A stretch of DNA of 64,000 nucleotides from Streptomyces cirratus (GTDB lineage: Bacteria; Actinomycetota; Actinomycetes; Streptomycetales; Streptomycetaceae), in assembly GCF_014650775.1 (NCBI RefSeq), contig NZ_BMVP01000002.1, positions 946,115 to 1,010,114 of the forward strand, read 5' to 3'. A program made the position numbers and the translations under genes. A model generated the notes under the pieces. The model saw only the letters and a list, made by a program, of their open reading frames with translations. It had not been told where the DNA came from and searched no databases. Shown here in pieces: positions 50,540-59,187 of the stretch (the first letter of the stretch is position 1; the number at the start of each line of letters is the position of its first letter).

Positions 50540-51580
50540 ATGTCGACCAGCATCAATCTCGCAGTGATCCCCGGTGATGGCATCGGCCAGGAAGTCGTGG
50601 CTCAGGGCCTCAAGGTCCTTACCGCGGTCCTGCCCCAGGATGTGAAGCTGGAGACCAAGGAGTACGACCTCGGCGCCCAGCGCTGGCACCGCACCGGTGA
50701 GACCCTCCCGGACGCGGAGCTCGAAGCCCTGGGGCACCACGACGCGATCCTGCTGGGCGCCATCGGCGACCCCTCGGTCCCCTCGGGGGTCCTGGAGCGA
50801 GGGCTGCTGCTCAAGCTCCGTTTCGCCTTCGACCACTACATCAACCTGCGGCCCTCGAAGCTGTTCCCCAACACGGCCACACCGCTGGCCGGCCGTCCGG
50901 AGATCGACTTCGTCGTGGTCCGCGAGGGCACCGAAGGTCCGTACACCGGCAACGGCGGCAGCCTGCGGACGGGGACCCCGGCCGAGGTGGCCACCGAGGT
51001 CAGCATCAACACCGCGTACGGCGTGGAGCGCGTCGTCCGTGACGCCTACGAGCGGGCCAACGCCCGCCCCCGCAAGAAGCTGACGCTGGTCCACAAGAAC
51101 AACGTCCTCGTGTACGCGGGCCACATGTGGAAGAACATCTTCGACAAGGTCGGCCGGGAGTACCCCGAGGTCACCACGGACTACCTGCACGTCGATGCCG
51201 CGACGATCTTCTTCGTCACCCAGCCCGAGCGCTTCGACGTCATCGTCACGGACAACCTCTTCGGTGACATCCTCACCGACCTGGCCGCGGCCGTGACCGG
51301 CGGAATCGGCCTGGCCGCCTCCGGGAACATCAACCCGACCGGCGCCTTCCCGTCCATGTTCGAGCCCGTCCACGGCTCGGCCCCGGACATCGCCGGCACC
51401 GGCAAGGCCGACCCGACCGCGACGATCCTCTCCGTCGCCCTCCTGCTGCGCCACCTGGGCTACGAGGCCCAGGCCGTCCGCATCGAGGAAGCGGTCTCCG
51501 CCGACCTGGCCGAGCGGGACGGAACCTTCCGCTCCACCGACGCCATCGGCGACGCCCTCGCCACGCGCGTAGCCGGCTGA
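50540..51580 (+). CDS. leuB: 3-Isopropylmalate dehydrogenase
   Basis: Oxidative decarboxylation of 3-isopropylmalate in leucine synthesis. 346 residues. Motifs: [50 protein letters not shown] for the substrate Lys, and [15 protein letters not shown] with the metal-binding Asp residues. I chose ATG 50540 by family length; ATG 50504 in frame adds 12 residues. A hairpin terminator follows. Confidence 0.96.
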   Translation: MSTSINLAVIPGDGIGQEVVAQGLKVLTAVLPQDVKLETKEYDLGAQRWHRTGETLPDAELEALGHHDAILLGAIGDPSVPSGVLERGLLLKLRFAFDHYINLRPSKLFPNTATPLAGRPEIDFVVVREGTEGPYTGNGGSLRTGTPAEVATEVSINTAYGVERVVRDAYERANARPRKKLTLVHKNNVLVYAGHMWKNIFDKVGREYPEVTTDYLHVDAATIFFVTQPERFDVIVTDNLFGDILTDLAAAVTGGIGLAASGNINPTGAFPSMFEPVHGSAPDIAGTGKADPTATILSVALLLRHLGYEAQAVRIEEAVSADLAERDGTFRSTDAIGDALATRVAG

Positions 51581-51602
51581 CCCGGCAGAGCTCCACACCC
51601 AG

Positions 51603-51640
51603 GAAGCCGCCGGGTCGCGATCACCGCACCCGGCGGCTTC
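51603..51640 (+). terminator. Terminator after leuB
   Basis: GAAGCCGCCGGGT (51603-51615) pairs with ACCCGGCGGCTTC (51628-51640), a 13-bp perfect stem with a 12-base loop and a short T-containing tail. Confidence 0.85.
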
Positions 51641-51690
51641 TCCTGCGCGGCCCCGGGTGCCACCATCTCCCCTGGGCCGCATCACCCCGT

Positions 51691-51719
51691 TTCTCCGAGG
51701 ACACCTCGCGCGCGATAAT
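51691..51719 (+). promoter_or_regulatory. Possible ilvE promoter
   Basis: GATAAT (51714-51719) is a good -10 box in otherwise GC-rich DNA; TTCTCC 17 bases upstream is a weak -35. The start site would be about 85 bases before the ilvE ATG. Confidence 0.4.
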
Positions 51720-51811
51720 CGAACGCGAGGCCGCGGTATACGGGGAAGCTCGGACGTCCTAGTACGCGTGAGCGCGGTCCGCCATACACAAACGGTGAAG
51801 GACAAGCACTC

Positions 51812-52897
51812 ATGACGACGCCCACCATCGAGCTGAAGCCCTCCTCGAACCCCCTGTCCGACGCGGAGCGCGAGGCGATCTTGGCCAGCCCCGGTTTCGG
51901 CCGCCACTTCACCGATCACATGGTGACGATCAAGTGGACCGAGGGCCGTGGCTGGCACGACGCCGAACTGGTCCCGTACGCGCCGCTGTCGATCGACCCG
52001 GCGAACATGACCCTGCACTACGCGCAGACCATCTTCGAGGGCCTCAAGGCCTACAAGCAGCCCGATGGCACCGTCGCCACGTTCCGCCCCGAGGCCAACG
52101 CCGAGCGCTTCCAGGCCTCCGCGCGCCGCATGGCGATGCCGGAACTCCCCGCCGACCTGTTCATCGCCGCCTGCGACGCCCTCATCGCGCAGGACCGCGC
52201 CTGGGTGCCGGACTCGGGCGAGGCCTCGCTGTACCTGCGGCCGTTCATGTTCGCCTCCGAGGTCGGCCTCGGTGTCCGTCCGGCCAACGAGTTCCTGTTC
52301 ATGGTCATCGCCTCGCCGGCCGGCGCGTACTTCCCCGGTGGGGTCAAGCCCGTCTCCGTCTGGCTCTCCGAGGAGTACGTCCGCGCCGTCAAGGGCGGTA
52401 CCGGCGCGGCCAAGACCGGCGGCAACTATGCGGCCTCCCTGGTCGCCCAGGCCCAGGCCGCCTCGCACGGCTGCGACCAGGTCGTGTGGCTCGACGCCGT
52501 CGAGCACCGCTGGATCGAGGAGATGGGCGGCATGAACCTGTACTTCGTGTACGGCGACCGCATCGTCACGCCCGAGCTCACCGGTTCGCTCCTCCCGGGC
52601 ATCACCCGTGACTCCCTCCTCACCATCGCCCGCGACCTCGGCTACACCGCCGAGGAGGGCCGGATCAGCACCGAGGACTGGAAGCGCGACAACGAGAACG
52701 GCACCCTGACCGAGGTGTTCGCCTGCGGCACCGCCGCCGTCATCACCCCGGTCGGCTCGGTCAAGTCGGAGCGCGCCAACTGGACCCAGGGCACCGGCGA
52801 GCCCGGCGAGGTCACCATGAAGCTCCGCAAGGCGCTGCTGGACCTCCAGACCGGCCACACCGCCGACACCCACGGCTGGATGCACCCGCTCGGCTGA
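51812..52897 (+). CDS. ilvE: Branched-chain amino-acid aminotransferase
   Basis: PLP class IV aminotransferase (361 residues) making Val, Leu and Ile from their keto acids. [19 protein letters not shown] is the typical N-domain motif; the PLP lysine lies in [29 protein letters not shown] follows. Own promoter region after the leuB terminator; a terminator also follows it. Confidence 0.97.
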   Translation: MTTPTIELKPSSNPLSDAEREAILASPGFGRHFTDHMVTIKWTEGRGWHDAELVPYAPLSIDPANMTLHYAQTIFEGLKAYKQPDGTVATFRPEANAERFQASARRMAMPELPADLFIAACDALIAQDRAWVPDSGEASLYLRPFMFASEVGLGVRPANEFLFMVIASPAGAYFPGGVKPVSVWLSEEYVRAVKGGTGAAKTGGNYAASLVAQAQAASHGCDQVVWLDAVEHRWIEEMGGMNLYFVYGDRIVTPELTGSLLPGITRDSLLTIARDLGYTAEEGRISTEDWKRDNENGTLTEVFACGTAAVITPVGSVKSERANWTQGTGEPGEVTMKLRKALLDLQTGHTADTHGWMHPLG

Positions 52898-52912
52898 TCC
52901 CGCCTACGCACG

Positions 52913-52944
52913 AAGGGCCGCCCCGAAACGCCGGGGCGGCCCTT
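52913..52944. terminator. Bidirectional terminator after ilvE
   Basis: AAGGGCCGCCCCG (52913-52925) pairs with CGGGGCGGCCCTT (52932-52944), then TTCG. It separates the convergent ilvE and permease genes. Confidence 0.9.
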
Positions 52945-52965
52945 TCGTATGCGGAGCGCCGGGGG

Positions 52966-54399
52966 TTACGCCGCGACGGGCTCCTCGGCGGCGCTCTCGG
53001 CGGCGGGAGCCGGCGCCTCGTCGCCGCTGAGTGCGGTCAGGACCGTGTAGGCCAGCCCGCCGGCGAGGCCGGAGAGGACGAAGGAGCAGTCCACCCCGCC
53101 GGTCAGGGCCAGCAGCGGGCCCTCGTAGAAGGGGGTGGTCACCGCGAGCAGGCCGACGCCCGCGCCGATCGCCCAGGCGGCGGTGGCCTGGAGGTTCCAC
53201 CCCGCGCGGTACCAGTAGATCCCGCCGACCGAGCGGCGGTTGAAGACCTGGAGCGCGTCGGCGTCATACTGCCCGCGGCAGCGGACGTAGCCGATGAGGG
53301 TGATGACGGCCCACGGGGTGCCGATCGCGGTCAGCAGCAGCACGAACGAGGTCATCGCGGACTGGACGTCCCACTCGAACGAGCCGATGAAGACGAACGC
53401 GGTGGCGACGGCGGCGGCGATCACGGTGGCCTTGGTCCGGGTGGCCCTGGGGACGATCGCGTCCAGGTCGAGGCCCATGGAGTAGAGCATCAGTCCGGCG
53501 TTGCCCACCGATCCGGCCGCGGCCGCCGCGAGCAGCGGCACCAGGTACCAGAAGGGCGACGCGTCGACGAGCGGTCCGGCGTAGTCGGCGCCGGCCTTGG
53601 CGGCGAGCGCGGTGTACGTGCCGAACAGCTGCGGGATCAGGAGGCCGATCGCCAGCCCCAGACAGGTACCCCAGAAGACCTTGCGGGAGCTGTGCCGGCT
53701 CGGGGAGATGTAGCGGGTGTAGTCGCCCAGCAGGGTGATGAAGGCGACGGGACCGCTCAGGCCGGCCGCGACGGCGGCCAGCAGCCAGGTCGGCCAGAAC
53801 GAGCCGAGCAGGTACTCCGTCCCCGGCGGCGCGGCGGTGGTGAAGTCGGGCGCGTAGGCGTAGAGGCCGATGGCGAGCAGGACCACCATGCCGATGGAGA
53901 GGACCTTGCTCATGCGCAGCAGCAGCCGGTAGCCGAAGACGGCACCCACCACGGTGAAGGCGGCCAGTACGCCGTACATGACCGCGTGGGTGGCGCCGGT
54001 GTCGGGGAGCCCCACGAGCCGCGCCAGGGTGGCGACCATCACGTCGCCGCCGATCCACAGGGTCAGGGCGGTGTAGCCGAGTGCGAGGAGCAGGCCCACG
54101 ACGGAGCCGACGAGCCGTCCCCGGACGCCGAACTGGGCGCCGCTGGAGGTGGAGAGGTTGGTGGCCGTCCGCAGGGAGACCAGCGCCAGCGGCGCGGTGA
54201 AGGCGATGCCGACGAATGTGCCGGTCACGATGGCCGTCAGCGAGGGCCACAGTCCCAGTCCGAAGGACGGGGGCAGCCAGCCGAACACGATCACGCCGAG
54301 GCAGAGATTGGAGCCGAGCAGGATCGAGACCAGGTCGCGGGGACCGCTCGTCCGCTCCTCTTCGGGGATCGTGTCGACTCCGCGCTGTTCGATGGGCAT
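52966..54399 (-). CDS. NCS1-family nucleobase/ureide-type permease
   Basis: A 477-residue, 12-helix membrane transporter of the NCS1 family (CodB, allantoin and hydantoin permeases). Helix 1 motif ILLGSNLCLGVIVFGWLPPS, then GAQFGVRGR, LLGDYTRYISP and a C-terminal acidic tail. It is divergent from the ureAB fusion (156 bases between starts), so it probably supplies the substrate of that operon. NCS1 substrates include cytosine, allantoin, uracil and hydantoins; the sequence alone does not decide. Confidence 0.9.
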   Translation of the reverse strand: MPIEQRGVDTIPEEERTSGPRDLVSILLGSNLCLGVIVFGWLPPSFGLGLWPSLTAIVTGTFVGIAFTAPLALVSLRTATNLSTSSGAQFGVRGRLVGSVVGLLLALGYTALTLWIGGDVMVATLARLVGLPDTGATHAVMYGVLAAFTVVGAVFGYRLLLRMSKVLSIGMVVLLAIGLYAYAPDFTTAAPPGTEYLLGSFWPTWLLAAVAAGLSGPVAFITLLGDYTRYISPSRHSSRKVFWGTCLGLAIGLLIPQLFGTYTALAAKAGADYAGPLVDASPFWYLVPLLAAAAAGSVGNAGLMLYSMGLDLDAIVPRATRTKATVIAAAVATAFVFIGSFEWDVQSAMTSFVLLLTAIGTPWAVITLIGYVRCRGQYDADALQVFNRRSVGGIYWYRAGWNLQATAAWAIGAGVGLLAVTTPFYEGPLLALTGGVDCSFVLSGLAGGLAYTVLTALSGDEAPAPAAESAAEEPVAA

Positions 54400-54554
54400 G
54401 GGGGAGCTCCCTTGTGCAGGGCGGGGTGAGTGCGCTTCGTTTGAGCGACATTCAATGTGACCTAGGCGCAGGTCTCAGGTCAATGCTTCATTGCAGCGAA
54501 ATGAAGAGTTAGAGTGATGCTCTAACCCATCGACTCAAAAGGTGGTGGATCGGC

Positions 54555-55358
54555 GTGCGGCTGACCCCTACGGAGCGTGACCGGCTGCTGCTGCGCGGCG
54601 CCGCGGAACTGGCCAGGGCCCGCCGGGCCCGCGGCCTGCAGCTCAACGTCCCGGAGGCCACCGCGCTCATCGCGGACACGGTCTGCGAGGCGGCCCGCGA
54701 CGGCAAGCGGCTGGCCGAGGCCATCGAGGAGGCCCGCAGCGTGCTCGGCCCCGACGACGTGCTGCCCGGCGTGTCCGACGTGGTCACCGAGGTCCACGTC
54801 GAGGCCGTCTTCGACGACGGATCCCGCCTCGCGGTGGTCTCCTCGCCGATCCGCGGTGCGGTGGGCCTCGGCGACGACGCGCCCGGCGCGGTCGTGCCCG
54901 GCCCGGGCGCGCCCCAGCCGGAGCCGGTGGTGCACCTGCGGGTGCGCAACACGGCCCCCGTGCCGGTGAGCGTCACCTCGCACTTCCACTTCTTCGAGGC
55001 GAACCCGCGCCTGGACTTCGACCGCGCCGCGGCCTACGGCATGCGGCTGTGCGTACCGGCGGGCTCCTCCGTCCGCTTCGACCCGCACGGCGAGGGCGAG
55101 GTCGGCCTGGTCCCGATCGGCGGCGACCGCATCGCCATCGGCTTCGCCGGGCTTGTCGACGGCCCGCTGGACGCTCCCGGCGCCAAGGCGCAGGCGCTGG
55201 CCAGGGCGGCTGCCTGCGGGTACCTGGGCGCGCAAGCGCCCCGGGAGTCCGCCGGGGGCGGGGACAGCGCCGGGACGCCCGCGCCCCAGCAGCCCGGAGC
55301 CGCCGGAGCGTCCGGCACCGATACCGACAGCCCTCGCCCGGAAGGGAACCCGGCATGA
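54555..55358 (+). CDS. Fused urease gamma-beta subunit (UreAB)
   Basis: A 267-residue fusion. Residues 1-100 match urease gamma (RLTPTERDRLLL, RGLQLNVPEATALI, EAARDGK), joined by a ~25-residue Pro/Gly linker to urease beta (TSHFHFFEANPRLDFDRAAA, VPAGSSVRFDPHGEGEV). The last ~45 residues are a disordered extension. Fused UreAB proteins occur in other Streptomyces. GTG 54555 start. Its stop overlaps the ATG of the alpha-like gene (ATGA), so the two are translationally coupled. Confidence 0.92.
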   Translation: MRLTPTERDRLLLRGAAELARARRARGLQLNVPEATALIADTVCEAARDGKRLAEAIEEARSVLGPDDVLPGVSDVVTEVHVEAVFDDGSRLAVVSSPIRGAVGLGDDAPGAVVPGPGAPQPEPVVHLRVRNTAPVPVSVTSHFHFFEANPRLDFDRAAAYGMRLCVPAGSSVRFDPHGEGEVGLVPIGGDRIAIGFAGLVDGPLDAPGAKAQALARAAACGYLGAQAPRESAGGGDSAGTPAPQQPGAAGASGTDTDSPRPEGNPA

Positions 55359-57088
55359 GCCGCCAGACCCCCCACAGCGACCACTGCGCGCCGGGCAGCC
55401 GGCACATCGACCCGCACGAGTACGCCTCCGTCTTCGGCCCCCGCGCCGGGGACCGGGTCCGGCTCGGCGACTCGGGCCTGACCGTCCGGGTCGAGCACGA
55501 CGCGCAGAAGCCGGGCGACGAGTTCCTGGCCGGTTTCGGCAAGACCGCCCGCGACGGCCTGCACCTCAAGGCCGCCGCCGTCCGCGAGACCTGTGACGTC
55601 GTGATCAGCAACGTGCTGGTCATCGACGCCGTCCTCGGCATCCGCAAGGTCTCCATCGGCATCCGCGAGGGCCGGATCCACGCGATCGGCCGGGCCGGCA
55701 ACCCCGACACCCTCGACGGCGTGGACGTGGTCGTCGGCACGGGTACCTCGATCGTCTCCGGCGAGGGGCTCATCGCCACCGCGGGAGCCGTGGACACCCA
55801 CGTCCACCTGCTCTCCCCGCGGATCATGGAGGCCTCGCTCGCCGCCGGCGTCACCACCGTCATCGGCCAGGAGTTCGGTCCGGTCTGGGGCGTCGGCGTC
55901 AATTCCCCGTGGGCCCTGGGGCACGCCTTCAACGCCTTCGACGCCTGGCCCGTGAACATCGGCTTCCTCGCCCGCGGCTCCTCCTCCGACGCCGCGCCGC
56001 TGGTGGAGGCGCTGGCCGAGGGCGGCGCGAGCGGGTTCAAGGTCCACGAGGACATGGGCGCGCACACCCGCGCCCTGGACACGGCCCTGCGCGTGGCCGA
56101 GGAGCACGACGTACAGGTCGCCCTGCACAGCGACGGCCTCAACGAGTGCCTCTCCGTCGAGGACACCCTGCGCGTGCTGGACGGCCGCACCATCCACGCC
56201 TTCCACATCGAGGGGTGCGGCGGCGGACACGTCCCCAACGTCCTCAAGATGGCGGGCGTGCCGAACGTCATCGGCTCCTCCACCAACCCCACCCTGCCCT
56301 TCGGCCGGGACGCGGTCGCCGAGCACTACGGCATGATCGTCTCCGTCCACGACCTCAAGCCGGACCTCCCGGGCGACGCGGCCATGGCCCGCGACCGGAT
56401 CCGCGCCGGGACGATGGGAGCCGAGGACGTCCTGCACGACCTGGGCGCGATCGGCATCACCTCCTCCGACGCCCAGGGCATGGGCCGCGCCGGCGAGACC
56501 ATCCGCCGCACCTTCGCCATGGCCGCCAAGATGAAGGGCGAACTCGGCCCGATGGCCGGCGACGGCGAGGGCGACGACAACGCCCGCGTGCTGCGCTACA
56601 TGGCGAAGCTGACGATCAACCCGGCCATCGCCCACGGCCTGGCCCACGAGATCGGCTCCATCGAGGTCGGCAAGCTCGCCGACATCGTGCTGTGGCGCCC
56701 CCAGTTCTTCGGCGCCAAGCCCCAGCTGGTCCTCAAGTCCGGCTTCCCGGCGTACGGGGTCACCGGCGACCCCAACGCCGCCACCGACACCTGCGAACCG
56801 CTCGTGCTCGGGCCGCAGTTCGGCGCCTACGGAGCCACCGCCGCCGACATCTCCGTCGCCTTCGTCTCCGCGGCGGCCGCCGCGCTGGGCTCCGACCAGA
56901 TGCCCACGCGCAGGCGCCGGGTGGCCGTCCGCGGCACCCGCGGCATCGGCCCCGCGGACCTCCTCCTCAACTCCCGGGTGGGCGCGGTCGATGTGGACGC
57001 GCGCAGCGGCCTGGTCACGCTCGACGGTGACCCGCTGCGCTCCGAGGCGGCAGATTCGGTCTCCCTCAACCGCCTGTACTTCTTGTAG
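55355..57088 (+). CDS. Urease alpha-like amidohydrolase with altered active site
   Basis: A 577-residue nickel-type amidohydrolase. All urease metal ligands are present: His149, His151 (DTHVH), Lys229 (FKVHED), His258, His284, Asp372, equivalent to Klebsiella H134, H136, K217, H246, H272, D360. The catalytic acid His332 (H320) is kept. But the flap motif VCHHL reads SVHDL, so Cys319 is Val and His321 is Asp; the Ala363 position is Gly (SDAQGMG); and the conserved THATTCTPG loop is replaced by VGVNSPWA and is four residues shorter. No UreD/E/F/G genes are nearby. Either it is a urease paralogue matured elsewhere, or its substrate is a different ureido compound. The deiminase downstream favours the latter. 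Confidence 0.88.
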   Translation: MSRQTPHSDHCAPGSRHIDPHEYASVFGPRAGDRVRLGDSGLTVRVEHDAQKPGDEFLAGFGKTARDGLHLKAAAVRETCDVVISNVLVIDAVLGIRKVSIGIREGRIHAIGRAGNPDTLDGVDVVVGTGTSIVSGEGLIATAGAVDTHVHLLSPRIMEASLAAGVTTVIGQEFGPVWGVGVNSPWALGHAFNAFDAWPVNIGFLARGSSSDAAPLVEALAEGGASGFKVHEDMGAHTRALDTALRVAEEHDVQVALHSDGLNECLSVEDTLRVLDGRTIHAFHIEGCGGGHVPNVLKMAGVPNVIGSSTNPTLPFGRDAVAEHYGMIVSVHDLKPDLPGDAAMARDRIRAGTMGAEDVLHDLGAIGITSSDAQGMGRAGETIRRTFAMAAKMKGELGPMAGDGEGDDNARVLRYMAKLTINPAIAHGLAHEIGSIEVGKLADIVLWRPQFFGAKPQLVLKSGFPAYGVTGDPNAATDTCEPLVLGPQFGAYGATAADISVAFVSAAAAALGSDQMPTRRRRVAVRGTRGIGPADLLLNSRVGAVDVDARSGLVTLDGDPLRSEAADSVSLNRLYFL

Positions 57089-57100
57089 ATCAGCACAGCT

Positions 57101-57168
57101 CGTACACCAGCCCGGCCCGTAGACCAGCCCGGCCCGCGCACCAGCCGAGCTTGCGAACCAGCCCAGCC
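57101..57168. repeat. Four 17-bp tandem repeats between ureC-like and deiminase genes
   Basis: Units start at 57101, 57118, 57135 and 57152. The first two are CGTACACCAGCCCGGCC and CGTAGACCAGCCCGGCC; the others are diverged but keep nACCAGCC. They lie in the 95-base gap. Confidence 0.8.
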
Positions 57169-57183
57169 CCCAAAGGACCCCTC

Positions 57184-58218
57184 ATGACGAAGCCCGCCGC
57201 CGACGGATTCCGGATGCCCGCCGAGTGGACGCCCCACGAGCGCACCTGGATGGCCTGGCCCAGCCCCAACCCCACCTTCACCAACGAGCAGGAACTCGCC
57301 GAGGCCCGTGAGGCCTGGGGGGCCGTGGCCCGCGCGGTCCGCTCGTACGAGCCGGTCACCCTCGTGGTCTCGCCCGGTGACGCCGAGAGCGCCCGCGCGA
57401 TAGTCGGCGACGACGTAGAGCTGGTCGAGCAGGAGCTCGACGACGCCTGGATGCGGGACATCGGCCCGACCTTCGTCACCAACGACGCCGGCGAGCTGGC
57501 CGCCGTCGACTGGACCTTCAACGGCTGGGGCGCCCAGGACTGGGCTCGCTGGGGCCACGACGAGAAGATCGCCCGCCACGTCTCGGACCTGACCGGCACC
57601 CGGACGTACAGCACCTCCCTGGTCAACGAGGGCGGCGCCATCCACGTCGACGGCGAGGGCACCGTGCTCCTCACCGACACCGTGCAGCTCGGCGAGGGCC
57701 GCAACCCCGGCTGGAGCCGCCAGCAGGTCGAGGAGGAGATCCACGCCCACCTCGGCACCACCAAGGCCATCTGGCTGCCGTACGGCCTGGCCGGGGACTA
57801 CGGCACCTACGGCACCCAGGGCCACGTGGACATCGTCGCCGCCTTCGCGCGCCCCGGCGTGGTCATGGTCCACACCCAGCCCGACCCGGCCCACCCAGAC
57901 CACGAGCGCTGCAAGACCATCGCCGCCATCCTGCGCGCCTCCACCGACGCGCAGGGCCGGCAGCTGGAGGTCGTGGAGATCCCGGCGCCGACCGTGCTGG
58001 AGGAGGACGGCGAATGGGTCGACTACTCGTACATCAACCACTACCTGTGCAACGACGGCGTCGTCCTGTGCTCCTTCGACGACCCGCGCGACGAGGAGGC
58101 GGCGGAAATCTTCCGCGGTCTGTTCCCCGAGCGGACCGTGACCCTCGTCGACGCACGTACGATTTTCGCCGGGGGTGGCGGTATCCACTGCATCACCCAG
58201 CAGCAGCCGAAGGTCTGA
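57184..58218 (+). CDS. Agmatine-deiminase-family guanidino hydrolase
   Basis: A 344-residue member of the agmatine deiminase/PAD fold. Catalytic Cys336 in GGIHCITQQ, Asp in DDAWMRDIGP, His-x-Asp in TQGHVDIVAAF, and the NEGGAIHVDG segment. Known members convert agmatine to N-carbamoylputrescine plus ammonia. The usual GGNIHCITQQ has Gly for Asn here. ATG 57184 follows AAAGGA. Downstream of the urease-like genes and upstream of a TetR, so it probably shares their pathway: deimination gives a ureido product that a urease-like enzyme could hydrolyse. Confidence 0.88.
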   Translation: MTKPAADGFRMPAEWTPHERTWMAWPSPNPTFTNEQELAEAREAWGAVARAVRSYEPVTLVVSPGDAESARAIVGDDVELVEQELDDAWMRDIGPTFVTNDAGELAAVDWTFNGWGAQDWARWGHDEKIARHVSDLTGTRTYSTSLVNEGGAIHVDGEGTVLLTDTVQLGEGRNPGWSRQQVEEEIHAHLGTTKAIWLPYGLAGDYGTYGTQGHVDIVAAFARPGVVMVHTQPDPAHPDHERCKTIAAILRASTDAQGRQLEVVEIPAPTVLEEDGEWVDYSYINHYLCNDGVVLCSFDDPRDEEAAEIFRGLFPERTVTLVDARTIFAGGGGIHCITQQQPKV

Positions 58219-58261
58219 CCCGGGCGGTCGACCACGGTCGACCGATGTAGAGGAGTGGCCC

Positions 58262-58879
58262 ATGGCGGCGGGTGGAGTACGGCCGGCGCGGAAGAACGCC
58301 CCGCCGCGCGAGGACGTACTCGTCGCTGCCATGGCCACGATCGCCGAACGCGGCCTGGACGGCCTCACCATGGCCGGCCTGGGCCGGCAGGTCGGCATGA
58401 GCAGCGGCCACCTCCTCTACTACTTCGGCAGCAAGGACGAGCTGCTGCTCCAGACGCTGGAGTGGAGCGAGGCCGCGCTCGGCACCGAGCGCAGGGCCCT
58501 GCTCTCCCGCCGGAGTCCGGCGCGCGAACGGCTCGCGGCCTACGTGGACCTCTACGTCCCCGACGGCGCCCGGGACCCGCACTGGACCCTGTGGCTGGAG
58601 GTCTGGAACCGTTCGCAGGACGCCGGCCCCCGGGAACGGGAGCGACAGGCGGCCATCGAGGGCGCCTGGCACCGCGACCTGGTGGCCCTCCTCGCCGAGG
58701 GCATCTCGCGGGGCGAGTTCCGGCCCGTGGACGCCGACCGCTTCGCCGCCCGGATGCGGGCCCTGCTCGACGGGTTCAGCATCCAGGTCGCCGTCGGCCT
58801 GCCCGGTATAGGGCGGGGCGACATCCTCGACCACGTGACCGAATTCGTGGACGAGACGCTCGCGGTCCCGTCCGCCTGA
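58262..58879 (+). CDS. TetR-family regulator of the urease-like operon
   Basis: A 205-residue regulator with the N-terminal TetR helix-turn-helix (LTMAGLGRQVGMSSGHLLYY, FGSKDELLLQT) and a BetI-like C-terminal domain. ATG 58262 follows GAGGAG. It is last in the ureAB-ureC-deiminase run, 43 bases after the deiminase, and probably controls it and the divergent permease. Confidence 0.88.
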   Translation: MAAGGVRPARKNAPPREDVLVAAMATIAERGLDGLTMAGLGRQVGMSSGHLLYYFGSKDELLLQTLEWSEAALGTERRALLSRRSPARERLAAYVDLYVPDGARDPHWTLWLEVWNRSQDAGPRERERQAAIEGAWHRDLVALLAEGISRGEFRPVDADRFAARMRALLDGFSIQVAVGLPGIGRGDILDHVTEFVDETLAVPSA

Positions 58880-58950
58880 TCCAGGCGGCGGCCCGCTCGC
58901 ATAGTGAGACGTCGGTCCGCGCGCGTGGACCCCTGTGACACACTGCGGAC

Positions 58951-59007
58951 GTGCCTGCTCAGCTCATGATTATCGCCAGCAGCGCGCCGGTCCCCAGTGA
59001 CCGCTGA
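58951..59007 (+). CDS. cimA leader peptide with tandem Ile codons
   Basis: Short ORF ending at TGA 59005-59007. From GTG 58951 it reads VPAQLMIIASSAPVPSDR; from ATG 58966 it is the 13-residue MIIASSAPVPSDR. The Ile-Ile pair fits control by isoleucine, the end product of the citramalate route. No strong ribosome site is visible. The 308-base gap 58880-59187 otherwise holds hairpins and no other gene; a CCGTGG-CCACGG hairpin is at 59009-59025. Confidence 0.6.
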   Translation: MPAQLMIIASSAPVPSDR

Positions 59008-59057
59008 GCCGTGGAACAACCACGGGAACGCGGCCACCGTGCCCCAGACCCGCGCGC

Positions 59058-59086
59058 AGACCTCTCGCACCCGCGAGGGGTCTTTT
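59058..59086 (+). terminator. Attenuator terminator upstream of cimA
   Basis: AGACCTCTCGC (59058-59068) pairs with GCGAGGGGTCT (59073-59083), an 11-bp stem with one G-T pair and a four-base loop, followed by TTT. It lies 100 bases before the cimA ATG and downstream of the leader peptide, so it would stop transcription before the gene unless antiterminated. Confidence 0.75.
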
Positions 59087-59187
59087 CGTTTCCCGGCCCA
59101 TTCCTGCCGGGGTCCGGCAGCGCGCGATGATGGGGGCAGTGGATCCCCGGTCTCCGGAACCACTCATCCGACAGGAGTCAGACCAGC

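Noticed and set aside
50099..52885. A 928-residue minus-strand open frame opposite leuB and ilvE
   Set aside because: Same reason: a shadow of conserved genes and their terminators.
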